From Asterias amurensis (Eukaryota > Echinodermata > Asteroidea > Forcipulatida > Asteriidae), in NCBI RefSeq assembly GCF_032118995.1, contig NC_092655.1, positions 15,254,406 to 15,318,405 of the forward strand: a stretch of DNA of 64,000 nt, written 5' to 3'. The notes below the pieces were generated by a model that had not been told where the DNA came from, searched no databases, and saw only the letters and a list, made by a program, of their open reading frames with translations. Below are positions 31,120-41,320 of the stretch, piece by piece (position 1 is the stretch's first letter; every line of letters begins with the position of its first letter). The position numbers were made by a program, and so were the translations under genes.

Positions 31120-34100
31120 GTTATTGTTATTGTTATTGTTATTGTTATTGTTATTGTTATTGTTATTGTTATTGTTATTGTTATTGTTATTGTTATTGTT
31201 ATTGTTATTGTTATTGTTATTGTTATTGTTATTGTTATTGTTATTGTTATTGTTATTGTTATTGTTATTGTTATTGTTATTGTTATTGTTATTGTTATTG
31301 TTATTGTTATTGTTATTGTTATTGTTATTGTTATTGTTATTGTTATTGTTATTGTTATTGTTATTGTTATTGTTATTGTTATTGTTATTGTTATTGTTAT
31401 TGTTATTGTTATTGTTATTGTTATTGTTATTGTTATTGTTATTGTTATTGTTATTGTTATTGTTATTGTTATTGTTATTGTTATTGTTATTGTTATTGTT
31501 ATTGTTATTGTTATTGTTATTGTTATTGTTATTGTTATTGTTATTGTTATTGTTATTGTTATTGTTATTGTTATTGTTATTGTTATTGTTATTGTTATTG
31601 TTATTGTTATTGTTATTGTTATTGTTATTGTTATTGTTATTGTTATTGTTATTGTTATTGTTATTGTTATTGTTATTGTTATTGTTATTGTTATTGTTAT
31701 TGTTATTGTTATTATTATTATTATTATTAAATCAACGATGTCTTTACTACAGACTAACTACAGACTGTCGTCTGTTTACCTGCTGTATGAAACGGCGTTT
31801 AAAGTACACTTGTGCACTTTTATGATTTTTGTTTTTCCTTTTCCAAATGGCAACAATCATGCTGAGTGTTATATAGAATGAAATTGATGATATTTTAATT
31901 TATTGAAAGATGAAACTTACCTAAATAATAAATGATTGTATTTCTTCTCAAGGTTTTGATTACTGTTTAGTTTAAGTTTTAATTTACTCATTATTGTAAT
32001 ATGTGTTTGCTTAGAACTGCTACTGGCTTCCTTCAAAATCCTTAGACCCACTTGTTTCTTAAATGTTTGTACTGCCTTCCAGGTTTTAGTTACGGTTCGG
32101 TTTAAGTTTACTCAAAATTGTAATTTGTTTGCTTAGATCTGCTTCCGGCTGTTACAGGTTTTAGGGATGGTTCATTTCCAGACTTTATAATTGTATTGCT
32201 GTTTTTTAAATTTCTTAGGTTTGTTAATGATTAATTACTAAGATTAGTTCTTTTTAGCCTTTGTTTTTTTCTTAAATTGTATCTATGTGAAGCGCCTTGA
32301 GCGTCTTTTAGGCTGACTTTGGCGCTATATAAGTTATTATTATTGTTATTATTATTATCATTTCTTATACAGTTGAAACACAATCACGTAGTGCTTCACC
32401 GATCGATCCGACGTTGCCAATTCAGTCGACCTTACCAATGCAGCCGACATTACCGATCCAGCCAACATCACCGATCCAGCAAACATTATCGATCCAGCAA
32501 ACATTATCAAGTCAGGCTAAATTACCAATTAAGCCATCATTACCGATCCAGCTACCAACCCCTCCACCAACACCTCCCCCTCTGCTACCTCCTCCACACA
32601 CCCTACCTCAACTGCCTCCTAACAAAACATTGGCACAGACCCCAGAAGCAGCCACGACCACAGGAGTAATCCACCATCTCACAGACAATTACATCTCGCT
32701 ACTATTAGAGTTTATTGGGTGAGTTATTGTAGTATTGTAGCTGAATAATTTGAAAGTTTACCAGGGCCCAATTTTACAAAGCATAAAAAGTAGCTAAGCA
32801 TAGCAGCATTGTTTTAACAAGATAAGGGTTACCAGCCAAAGTTTCATCTCCCATTTAGGCCTACTATCTGTAACTAGTTTCGTGCTGAATTTTGCTAAGC
32901 AGCAATTGTTTAAAGGCAGTGGACACTATTGGTAATTACTCAAGATAATTATTAGCATAAAACCTCACTTGGTTACGAGTAATGGGGAGAGGTTGATAGT
33001 ATAAAACAATGTGAGAAACGAATCCCTCTGAAGTGCCATAGTTTTTTTGAGAAAGAAGTAATTTTCCACAAATTTGATTTCGAGACCTCAGATTTAGAAC
33101 TTGAGGTCTCGAATTCAACCATCTAAATACACACAGTTTCGTGTGACAAGGGTTATTTTTCTTTCATTGTTATCTCGCAACTTTGATGACCGATTGAGCT
33201 CAAATTTTCACAGGTTTGTAATTTTGTGTGTATGTTGAGATCACCAACTGTGAAGGCTAGTCTTTGACAATTACCAATAGTGTCCACTGTCTTTAAGCAG
33301 TATTCGCTGCTTAAGCTGCTCTATGAAATTGGGCTCTGGGCACAGTTTCATAGAGCTGCTCAGCAAAAAATACTGCCTGACGAATTTGTTTGCTAAGCAC
33401 GAAATGATTGGGGTACCAGTCATAGCAGTGGTAAATGAGCAGTGATTATGCTGGGAACCTATTTTGGTAAATCAAGAGTATTCTGTGCTTAGCACGACTG
33501 TTTGCTTGCAGGCTTTATGAGTTGGGCCCAGTTGATTCAGTGGCTGCAGCTGTGGCTTGATAGTCACATGAACATGGTGTTGGAGTATAGAATGCCATTA
33601 GCAACATAGTAACAGCCATAGCCGCTAGTTCTGAAGCTTCTTTACATTGTTTTAGAACTTTCAATGTCACTCATGGTGATTTCGCATATGAGAGTCGAGA
33701 CGAGTTTAGTGTGAGATTTGTTTCTGATAATATTGTTATTGTTTTTTTATAGGGCAAGTCACAGTTATAAGAAAAGTGGAGTAAGTATTTTCTTTTGTTA
33801 TTACGAGCCATAATATACAAAAATCCCAGGCACCAGTGATATTTTTCCTACTTTAGTCTGATTTCCGATTTAAAGCCTACACCATTTGTACATGTACTCA
33901 ATGAAATGTTTGTTCTTTTTCAAACGGACAGATATCACGCCTGTTGTCCCCATTCACCACTAAAGCAATCGCACAACATAGGTAAACAATATTGTCCAAA
34001 GGCCCACACTTCGTGTATCACAACTTATATAAAAACTAACAAACGTGTCATGACATGTGTTTAAAATAAATCTGTTAATCTCGATATCGAGAATTGATGA

Positions 34101-37100
34101 AAGTTTTATTGTTTTCTCAAAAAGTAAAGCATTTCATGGAATATAAAATAACCAACCTGTGAAAATTTAGGTCATCGGAGTCGCGAGAAAACAACCGGAA
34201 AACCCAACCATGATTCCGCACGTTTCGCCGTGTCATGACATGTGTTTGAAATAAATCCGTTATTCTTGATATTGAGAATTGATAATTGTTTTAATGTTTT
34301 CTCAAAAAGAAAAGCATTTCATGGAATAATATTTCAAGGGAAGTCTTTTACCATTACCTTCTGTAAACCCTGTAAGTTATTTGTAAATCGGTGAATTTTT
34401 TTTTTCTGTTCTGAAAGTGTATAGTGGCTTTTAAAGCCTACACCATTTGTACATGTAATCAATGAAATGTTTGTTCTTTTTCAAAGGCACAAACATCACG
34501 CCTGTGGTCTTTGCAAAATGTTTTGACATAAATGCGTTTGGTTAGATGATCCACACACATTTGCCTCAACATTGCGTGGTTTTCGTTTTACTTAATTTGC
34601 AAATTATCACGGTCGGCCATTTTGACTCCCATAAATGGCCGACCGTGTAAGTCGACGAGGTAAAAGGAAAACCACACAATGTCGCGTGTGTGGATCGCTA
34701 AATTCTACTTTTAAAATATCTTTCTAACTATGTACATTTTTCAAAGACCAACTCGACTGATCCAAGGCAATGAGTTCCCTTAACATCTATGATTAATTAA
34801 TCATATTATCTGTCATTTGAATTTCAGCAAATCCAGCATAAGTATGTGCGGGTTTCCCAACAGACGTCCATCAGACATATCCAGAAGTATATCAATAAGA
34901 AACTGAAGCTTGGTGACAGTTATGAGGCAAGTATAGAAGAGCGTTTAGGACTTTAACCAGTTGACGCCGGATGTCGTGTTGACCTGAAAATATTTTCCAT
35001 ACTAGAATTCCGATGGCTTGCATGTTGTCACATCAGATAAAGCCTGATTCATACTTCATGAGAATGCGAAGCGGAGTTGAGCAGAGTTGAACTGCTGCAA
35101 ATTATTCATTACGAATCATGGAATATTCCCTTTGCATTCGCAGGAAGTAGGAACCCGGCTTTACTAATGTTTGACAACTCAACGCTTCCATCGTTTGCTC
35201 TGATCGTCTTGAGGAGAACTCAGAAAATGATCAGACCACGATTCTTTTCAGAACTTGTACGTGTTCTTAGTCCCGTAACCTTTTTGAAGGTCGTAGGGGG
35301 CACCACAGCTGACTTATTGACGACTGTGCGCCATCCAGTACGGTCTTCCACTAATCTGTGCGAGGTGCTGAATTTCAGGCCCATCCACTCCTGGACGTTG
35401 TCTTACCATCGTTTCCTTTGCCTTCCTTGTTTTCTTTTCCCAGGGACTGTGCCTTGTAGTATGATCTTTGAGAGTCCATGCCCGAATTTTATAGAGCTGC
35501 TAAGCATGACAATTTTACCTTGATAAAAACGGGATTACCAGCCAAATTTCCACGTGATTTTCAGGATGAGCAAACAACAGCTGAATACCAGTAACAAGCA
35601 ATATCCAACAAATGGAAATTTGCTTGGTAATCCTGTTTTTTATCAAGGAAGAAATTTCATTCTTAGCAAATTTGTTGTGCTTAGCGGCTCAATGGCATTA
35701 GGCCCTGTTGACCAGGCAATGTGACCATACGACCTCAGTTTCCTCTTCTTCACTTTCAGAACTAACACTACACAAAGGAGAGATTTGCACATACCTAATT
35801 AAAACTCAGACCATGGGACGATTCAAATCCTAGTTATCGTGTGATGTTATGTATATATATATATTTCAGGTAGATATTGTTTGTGGTGTGGACATAATGG
35901 AACCAGACATGAAACTCAGAGTCCTCAGTGAACAGGTGCCTGATGAACAGGTAGGTTTTCAAATGCACGGTATATAGCACTTTATCACATCTCTTGGGAT
36001 GTTTCACAGTGCGCAATATTTTTCCTGCAAGGTATGGGAAGCTACGTTTTTGGCGTATGAAACCAATTCCTTTATTGCACCATGTAGTAGTTTACAAGGT
36101 GCTGTGGCGCAATATGCTGTCGTTCAGACCAGCCGTCAATTTCACCAAACTCTTCTTAACTTAGGATTAATCTAAGGACTAAGGATGGGTTAAGTTTCCT
36201 ATCCGAAGACGTAGGACACATTGAACCCGTCTTAAGTTTGGACGGGTTACTCGTCCTAACTAGAGACAAGCGTTTCGTGAAATCGGCTGCAGGAGCACCA
36301 AGGCGAGCCCTTTCTCTTTATGATAAGTGCACTGGGTGTTTTTACGTGCGTTACACAACAGAAAGGACCTGCGACTTAATGTCCCATTCGAGGGACGCAG
36401 CAAAAGTGTCTTGCTCTTATAGGTAAGGAGACAAGTGTCACTACCGGGACTTAAACCAGCCCATTCTTTAAAGAATCACTATGCTTTGATAATGTCTTGC
36501 TCTAATTAAACAATGCGTTTCATCCCCCCCCCCCCCCCCCCCCCATCTAACAGTTTCAAGATGGAATCCTGTTGCTTCACTACAGTCTTGTGGATTCAGA
36601 AATCCTTGAGATCTCCTAGTCAAGACCTTTGGATGAGGGGACTTAAACGTCACAGCGTCTGGCATTGAATGAGGACCTCTTCAGTGACCGCCATGATGAA
36701 ATCTGATCTCGGTATCTGTGGATATAGCTGCTGGTTGAATCATAAACTTTGAAGTATAAGGTTCCTGTCATACGAGGCAGTTTACAGGCAACCAGTTCCA
36801 AGAAGAAAGGACATTTACATTATTTTTCAACTGTAGTTGGTTGCCTCCAAGTTGACTGAAAAAATTGCCTTGTGTGACAAGGCCCTACTTTCACACAATA
36901 CAATTTACAAGCAACCAGTTCTTGATGAATGTGATACAAAGTTTGAAAAATAACTCATGTGCTACCACAGTCCAGTAGCTCACACTGCAGTTGGTTGCCT
37001 GTAAAAGTTGCCTTGTGTGACAAGACCCTGAAAACCAGCTTAATTTGACTGTTTCTTCTGTGGCTGTGGTTAGATTGCTGCTCCTTTCTATATGACTATG

Positions 37101-39233
37101 TCCAAATGAAGCGACTCTAGTTTCGGCTATTAGCTATGGATGCTTTGCTGAGAAATGGCCATTGCATTGATCTAGCAATTGCCATAGCCAAAGCTGCCGT
37201 TTTGGCTATGAGCTTCAGTAAAGACCCCTTGCATATGATGTCACACTCTCATTAAGCGGCCTCACTGAGGTCCCCAGCAACGCCCTCATTGAGGTCAAAG
37301 GAGGCAAATCATTGGGCGATAGCTGTTTTTCGTGCGTAATATTGTTCGCAGCAACCTCAGAAGCCCTGGAGCGTTTAGCATTATGCAAGGGGCCTATTGC
37401 TACTTAAGTCACAAGTCATAGCCACAGCCTAAACTAGCGAAACCTGGATATAGCCAAAGACAGATGTTGTGTACACTCGGCATTTGCCAATGTCGTCAAT
37501 TTGGACGATCACTGTTGATGAGAGAATCTTCCATATTCCTGTTGTTTGAAAACCTGTCCTGCTGGATCGGGACAGAAAGAAAAGTTAGAAAACCTAACCT
37601 TGTTTTGGAAAATGCTGTTATGAGCCTAAGCCCACCCAGTTTCATACAGTCTGTAAGCACAAAAACTTGCTAAGTGCAGAAGACTCTTGCTCAGCTGAAA
37701 CTGGTTACCAGCCGAAATTCCATGAAATTTGTTATGTTATGTTGCAACTGGTGACCCACTCAAGTTTTGTTAAGTAAAGAAATTTTGTAAGCAGTATTTT
37801 TTGCTTAACAGCTTTGTGAAATTGGGCCCAGAGCCTATGCAATGCATGCAAAGATGATTATGAACTTGTCATCCCTGACTCGACTTTTAGCAAGAATTAA
37901 TCTAGAAATATGCTTTGGATTGAAAGAGGTGTTACATGATTTGTTATTTGGTAAATTGTGCTGGCGCCCTCTGTAGTTCAATGTGGTTTATCCAGCAGCT
38001 GGCCTTGTCCTCGAGATGACCTTTAGTCTGCAATGAGAGTTTTACAGAGGCCTTTCTTGGGCCCAATTTCACAGAGCTGCTTTAAGACATTGGTAGCTAC
38101 TCAAAATGATTGGTAGCACAGAGAAACTTGCTTGGTAACTAGCAACGGAGAGCTGTTGATAGTATAAAACATTGTGAGAAACAGCTTGCTCTTAAGTAAC
38201 ATAGTTTTTGCGAAAGAGATAGTTTCTCATTCAAACAATAACAGACTTCAGGCCTTAAGCCTTTTATTAGGCATCTGAATGCACACAAATGTGTGCAACA
38301 AGGCTGTTTTTCTTGTCTTTACTCTCTTGCAACTTTGAAGACCAATTGATTCAATATTTCCACAGATGTGTTACTTTATGCATATGTTAGCATACACGAA
38401 GTTAGAGTACTGGTCTTTGTTAATTACCAAGTGTGTCCAGTGTCTTAAAAAAAGGGGAAAATATTGATGCCAAGTTTTTGTGCCTACAGGCTTTGGTCAA
38501 ATTTGGCCCTGTGCTTGATTTCTTCAAACTTCTGCGCTTACGTGGAATTCTGCGCCTACGGCTTATAGAACCCTGTTCTCTTGTAGAGTAAGCACTTGAT
38601 TCTTCAGTAGGCGGCACCCTATTAAAGGAACACGTTGCCTTGGATCGGTCGAGTTGGTCTTTGAAAAGCGTCCTGTAACCGTTTGTTATAAAATCGATAT
38701 GGTTAGAAAGACGTAAAAGTAGAATACAATGATCTACACAAATATGCCTCGAAATTCCGTGGTTTTCGTTTTACCTCATCGACTAACACGGTCGGCCATT
38801 ATTTTATGGGAGTCAAAAATTTGACTCCCATAAATGGCCGACCGTGTTAGTTCGCGACGTAAAATGAAAACCGTGCAATTTTGAGTGATACTTGTGTGGA
38901 TCATTATATTCTACTTTTAAAACATCTTTCTAACCATATGCATTTCATAACAAATGGTTTCAAACGCTTTTCAAAGACCAACTCGTCCGATTCAAGGCAA
39001 CGTGTTCCTTTAAGCCTTGTTGACATTGTTTTCTAAAACCATGTATGATGTAACATTTTTTTACGTATCCATTAAAAACCCTAATCAGTGAATTCTTAAA
39101 AATTATAACTATTACTTGTTGTTAGTTCATAACATCACTGTTTTTATTCCCCTAGTTTGTGGAAGACAGAAAACAAATTCCACATAGGAAAACAAGGTTG
39201 TTGTTTATTCAAATTATTGAAAATGTCTCATAA
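26881..39233 (+). CDS. Polycomb group RING finger protein (PCGF family)
   Basis: PCGF proteins pair with RING1 in PRC1 to monoubiquitinate histone H2A. Exons: 26881-26955, 28086-28185, 29212-29308, 29888-29943, 30670-30729, 32373-32718, 33753-33780, 34828-34926, 35870-35950 and 39156-39233. They total 1020 nt, 339 residues, with consistent phases. The RING has all eight ligands (C39, C42, C55, H57, C60, C63, C74, C77) with [18 protein letters not shown], then a [15 protein letters not shown] helix. A linker of eight LPIQxT-like repeats (about 143-190) plus a Pro run precedes a RAWUL-like part ([10 protein letters not shown] … [20 protein letters not shown]). RING residues look closest to PCGF1, but the paralogue is uncertain. 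Exon 7 is a 28-nt microexon. The exon 8 donor appears to be GC (GAG|GCAAGT). The last exon fits the phase but is weakly supported. Confidence 0.8.
27085..27231 (+). repeat. 21-bp minisatellite grown from an S2 SINE fragment
   Basis: An S2 SINE piece (GTGGGTTCGAATCTCGGTCC, then TGTGTCCTTGA) runs into four full units plus a partial one of CCTTGACCATGGAGCTCCATG from 27132. Each unit contains the 14-bp palindrome CATGGAGCTCCATG. It lies in PCGF intron 1. Confidence 0.85.
27722..27878 (+). repeat. 15-bp minisatellite, AAGTCGCCCACTACA-like units
   Basis: About ten imperfect units alternate AAAGTCGCCCACTAC and AAAGTTGCTCACTAC. It lies in PCGF intron 1. The apparent reading frame over it ([12 protein letters not shown]) is a by-product of the repeat. 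Confidence 0.75.
28690..29170. repeat. Degenerate AGTCAA/TTGACT-rich array
   Basis: About 480 bp is studded with GAGTCAA, TTGACTC, TTGAGTT and CAACTC-type words on both strands, including TGAGTCAAC near 28720. No constant period is evident. It fills most of PCGF intron 2. Confidence 0.5.
29439..29642 (+). mobile_element. S1 SINE enclosed by a perfect 20-bp inverted repeat
   Basis: GAAGCGGCAGCCAGGGGATC (29439-29458) faces its exact reverse complement (29623-29642). Between them lies an S1 SINE: GTAGAGCGCTGGCACG, GTTCGAATCCCACTCTAGTC and the tail to GATATCTGAAAC. The first bases of the usual tRNA-like head are replaced by the arm. Confidence 0.75.
29765..29872 (+). mobile_element. S1 SINE, 3'-truncated, next to a PCGF acceptor
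   Basis: GCCAATATAGGGCTAGATAG starts the element and CAATTCTTTGTTCAACCCC closes it. The usual tail beyond this is missing, and the polypyrimidine tract and acceptor of PCGF exon 4 (29888) follow within 20 bp. The tRNA-like acceptor stem (GCTAGA/TCTAGT) is nearly intact. Confidence 0.75.
30060..30298. mobile_element. Family B fragment (right part)
   Basis: Matches the right half of family B from the central hairpin (GGAGTCAAAAATTTAACTCC) to CGATCCAAGGCAACGTGTCC. Terminal TTAA is not preserved. It lies in PCGF intron 4. Confidence 0.6.
30733..31021 (+). pseudogene. LINE (CR1/L2-like) 3' end directly after a PCGF donor
   Basis: [20 protein letters not shown] then LKTFFFNQ-stop (30737-30822) is the typical end of a CR1/L2-like reverse transcriptase. 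A 3' UTR follows, ending CGCTTTGTAACCTTAGAAAA and GGCGCTATATAAATGG, then the TTA microsatellite. The match begins within about 8 bp of the PCGF exon 5 splice site at 30729/30730. Confidence 0.7.
31022..31731 (+). repeat. Long (TTA)n-(TTGTTA)n microsatellite
   Basis: About 90 bp of pure ATT repeat, then about 590 bp of an almost perfect TTGTTA hexamer, then a short ATT run. It is the expanded tail of the LINE copy at 30733-31021. The poly-Leu and Tyr-Cys frames over it are artefacts. Confidence 0.97.
32200..32358 (+). mobile_element. LINE/SINE 3' tail with TTA repeat, next to a PCGF acceptor
   Basis: GTGAAGCGCCTTGAGCG, then GGCGCTATATAAGTTATTAT and further TTA/TTG repeats. This is the same 3' tail type as at 31003-31021 and 15460-15489. 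The tail ends about 14 bp before the acceptor of PCGF exon 6 (AG 32371-32372). Confidence 0.6.
32413..32556 (+). repeat. In-frame 18-bp coding minisatellite (LPIQxT repeats)
   Basis: Eight contiguous 18-bp units inside PCGF exon 6 encode [42 protein letters not shown] and LPIQLP. Nucleotide units such as TTACCGATCCAGCCAACA are still close to one another, so expansion looks recent. A Pro-rich run ([14 protein letters not shown]) follows. Confidence 0.8.
32910..33296 (+). mobile_element. Family A foldback MITE, full copy nested in family D
   Basis: TTAA ends at 32910-32913 and 33293-33296, with AAAGGCAGTGGACACTATTG and CAATAGTGTCCACTGTCTTT ends. The sequence on both sides is family D-like (TTTTGCTAAGCAGCAATTG before; GCAGTATTCGCTGCTTAAGC after). 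Confidence 0.85.
33870..34500. repeat. Repeated block J (two tandem-like copies) in PCGF intron
   Basis: CACCATTTGTACATGTA…CAATGAAATGTTTGTTC occurs near 33888 and 34447. GTGTCATGACATGTGTTT(A/G)AAATAAATC occurs near 34044 and 34230, each followed by CTCAAAAAG(T/A)AAAGCATTTC. A related diverged block is at 56690-56985. Class unknown. Confidence 0.55.
34545..34785. mobile_element. Family B partial copy
   Basis: GATGATCCACACACATTTGC through the central ATAAATGGCCGACCGTG to GATCCAAGGCAATGAGTTCC. Both flanks of the hairpin are shortened. It ends about 45 bp before PCGF exon 8. Confidence 0.6.
35290..35470 (-). pseudogene. Non-LTR retrotransposon C-terminal fragment
   Basis: The minus strand reads [19 protein letters not shown], a stop, [11 protein letters not shown] … [13 protein letters not shown]. 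This is the well-known basic C-terminal stretch of a non-LTR reverse transcriptase (G-x-R-x-x-GRQRKRWxDNxxEW). One in-frame stop and no upstream RT mark it as a dead fragment. A long plus-strand frame over the same place is its shadow. Confidence 0.7.
35482..35707. mobile_element. Family D foldback element
   Basis: TTTATAGAGCTGCTAAGCAT at the left faces GTGCTTAGCGGCTCAATGGC at the right. TTGATAAAAACGGGATTACC faces GGTAATCCTGTTTTTTATCA. A second good copy lies at 40505-40757. Solo or partial copies occur near 32763-32910, 33297-33530, 37640-37835 and 59190-59385. Confidence 0.65.
36125..36295. mobile_element. Foldback element G (GATTTCACCAAACTC type)
   Basis: CTTAGGATTAATCTAAGGAC lies near the left end and CGTCCTAACTAGAGACAAGCG near the right, with GTCAATTTCACC facing GTGAAATCGGC at the ends. 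A sister copy is in the NOP56 intron at about 17395-17575. Confidence 0.5.
36770..37028. repeat. Repeat F, two adjacent copies
   Basis: Two units each start CAATTTACA(G/A)GCAACCAGTTC and end GTTGCCT(C/G)…TTGCCTTGTGTGACAAGG. The ends face each other, so each copy can fold. Confidence 0.6.
38082..38448 (+). mobile_element. Family A, diverged copy
   Basis: TTAA at 38082-38085 and 38445-38448. It has the usual internal phrases (TATAAAACATTGTGAGAAAC, GCATATGTTAG), but its core palindrome is lost. It follows a GGGCCCAATTTCACAGAGCTGC family-D end. Confidence 0.7.
38622..39013. mobile_element. Family B foldback element, full copy
   Basis: TTAA at 38622-38625 and 39010-39013. The whole 392 bp is one imperfect palindrome. 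AAAGGAACACGTTGCCTTGG faces CAAGGCAACGTGTTCCTTTA, and the centre is GGGAGTCAAAAATTTGACTCCC inside CGGCCAT/ATGGCCG. It lies just before the last PCGF exon. Confidence 0.85.
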
Positions 39234-39625
39234 AACATTTGTAATTTTATATATTTTTTTGTTCAAATATATGATCGTTGAAGTTCTTACTTTCTTGTTC
39301 CATTGTGTGATCTGTGCCTCTGACTATTTGTATGTTATATATTTGTATATACACAAACACCGATGTGTGTAACATATTTTTACCGAGACATATAAAGAAA
39401 AAGAACCCACATGGGGCATATTACTTTGAAGCTATTCAAACCCACACCCTTTGCCATTCTACACCACTGAGCTGTCCAGTAGCTAGAGGCATGTTAAATT
39501 TTGGTTTCTTCCTTTATATTTTGGGGAAAATAGAACTAGCTGTTGCAAACTTACCAGCCAAAAGGACCACGGTATGAATGCAAAATTAGTTAATGGCCTG
39601 ACGTTTCGACCTAGCAGAATCTTTC

Positions 39626-40010
39626 TTAAAGACGGTGGACACTATTGGTAATTGTCAAAGACTAGTCTTCACAGTTGGTGTGTCTCAACATAAATGCATA
39701 AAATAACAATCCTGTGGAAATTGGAGCTCATTATTGGTCGTTGAAGTTGCGAGATAATAATGAAAGAAAAAAACACCCTTGTCACACGAAGTTGTGTGCT
39801 TTGAGATGCTTGATTTCGAGACCTCAAATTCTAAATCTGAGGTCTCGAAATCAAATGGAAAACTACTTCTTTCTCAAAAACTACATTACTTCAGAGGGAC
39901 CTATTCTCACAGTGTGTTCTACTATCAATCTCTCCACATACTCGTAATCAAGTAAGGTTTTATGATAATAATTATTTTGAGTAATTACCAATAGTGTCCA
40001 CTGCCTTTAA
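39626..40010 (-). mobile_element. Family A foldback MITE, full copy, minus orientation
   Basis: TTAA at 39626-39629 and 40007-40010. The core palindrome GATTTCGAGACCTCAAATTC / GAGGTCTCGAAATC is well kept. Confidence 0.85.
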
Positions 40011-40504
40011 AGTGTATATTTTATTCAGTATTTCTTGAGCCAGAATTATAACATTAATTTGATATCATTCCTCTATGCATTTATTCATCACAGAAGCAAA
40101 CATAAAAGCCACACAAATTGAGATCTAACAAATCTGCTGCCAGTAGCTTCAGGCTCATTAGTATAAAGAAGACTGTACACTGAGCCCCCTGGCGAGTGTA
40201 CCAGCACTATAGATCTATATATCCGGCGCACGACACGTACAGAGCTCGCACGTACGCACTGGGCGAACTCCATCATCCGCGCTGACCAAAAATGGGCGTA
40301 GTCTGTGCGTCACGTGGGGGTAATTGACACCTGTCTCGTTAATTGTCACTGCTAGCAAAGTGTCTCGTCCAATGGCTGCAATAACTTATGATGAAGAAAG
40401 ATGGAAAAGTTGACAGCTGCATCAGACCGAAGAGATACCTCATCATTAGTGTCAAAATAATACGGCTTCGTCAATCTTAAAGGCACTGGACACGTTTGGT
40501 TCAA

Positions 40505-40757
40505 AGACCAGGGCCCATTTCATAGAGCTGCTAGTGCTAAGCACAAAGATTTGCTTCGCTTGAAACTTCTTCCTTGATAAAAACGGATTACCAACCAAAT
40601 TTCAAAGTGGTTTTCAGGATTAGCAAATAACAGATGAATTCCAGTAACAAGCAATATGCAACAAATAATGGAAATTTGGTTGGTAATCCTGTTTTGATCA
40701 AGGATGAAAATTCATGCTAAGTAAATTTGTGTGCTTAGCAGCTCTATGAATTCGGTC
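40505..40757. mobile_element. Family D foldback element
   Basis: CCCATTTCATAGAGCTGCTA faces TAGCAGCTCTATGAATTCGG. AAAACGGATTACCAACCAAA faces TTTGGTTGGTAATCCTGTTT. The arms are about 110 bp each. Confidence 0.7.
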
Positions 40758-41039
40758 GGCCAGGTGTATCCCAACATATATGGGGGCCTACATAAAATAA
40801 TAACATAACAAATCTGTTAAAATGCTTGTTCAATTGGAATCGAAGTTGCAAGAGACAAAGCACCATTGTTGCACAAAAACTGCGTTACTTCAGAGGGCGT
40901 AGTTTCTCACAATGATTTACAGCTTTCCAATGCTCTTTTACCTTTCATGCTAATACATATTTTGCAATAGCTACCAAACTTGTCCAGGGGCTCGATTCCA
41001 CAAAGAGTAAGGAAGTCCTAATTTAGGACTAGAAACAAA

Positions 41040-41320
41040 TTCTCACTAAAATAATTTAATTTTGATTTCGAGACCTCAGAATTAGATTTTGAGGTCTCGA
41101 AATCAAGCATCTGAAAGCTCACATCTTGTGATACAAGGGCGTTCTTTCTTCTCTTATTATCTCGCAACTTCGACGACCAATTGAGCTCAAATTTGTACAG
41201 GTTTGTTATTGATGCATAGGCCTATGTTGAGATTCACCAAGTGAGCAGACTGCATGGTCTTTGACAATATTACCAATAGGCCTAGCCCTATAGTGTCTAT
41301 GTGTCTTTTAAATTGGAAAA
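41040..41320 (+). mobile_element. Family A fragment (core and right part)
   Basis: The core palindrome GATTTCGAGACCTCAGAATT / GAGGTCTCGAAATC is followed by the usual right part to GTGTCTTTTAA. The left end is missing. Confidence 0.6.

Noticed and set aside
30894-31825. Two long open frames of poly-Leu and alternating Tyr-Cys
   Set aside because: They are translations of the TTA/TTGTTA microsatellite and carry no protein signal.
35077-35523. 148-codon plus-strand open frame
   Set aside because: It overlaps a minus-strand LINE C-terminal fragment and two dispersed repeats; the plus-strand translation has no recognisable domain.
40088-40276. 62-codon minus-strand frame in a CpG-containing patch with a TATATAGATC-like stretch, considered as a small gene
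   Set aside because: No domain, signal peptide pattern or splice context supports it.
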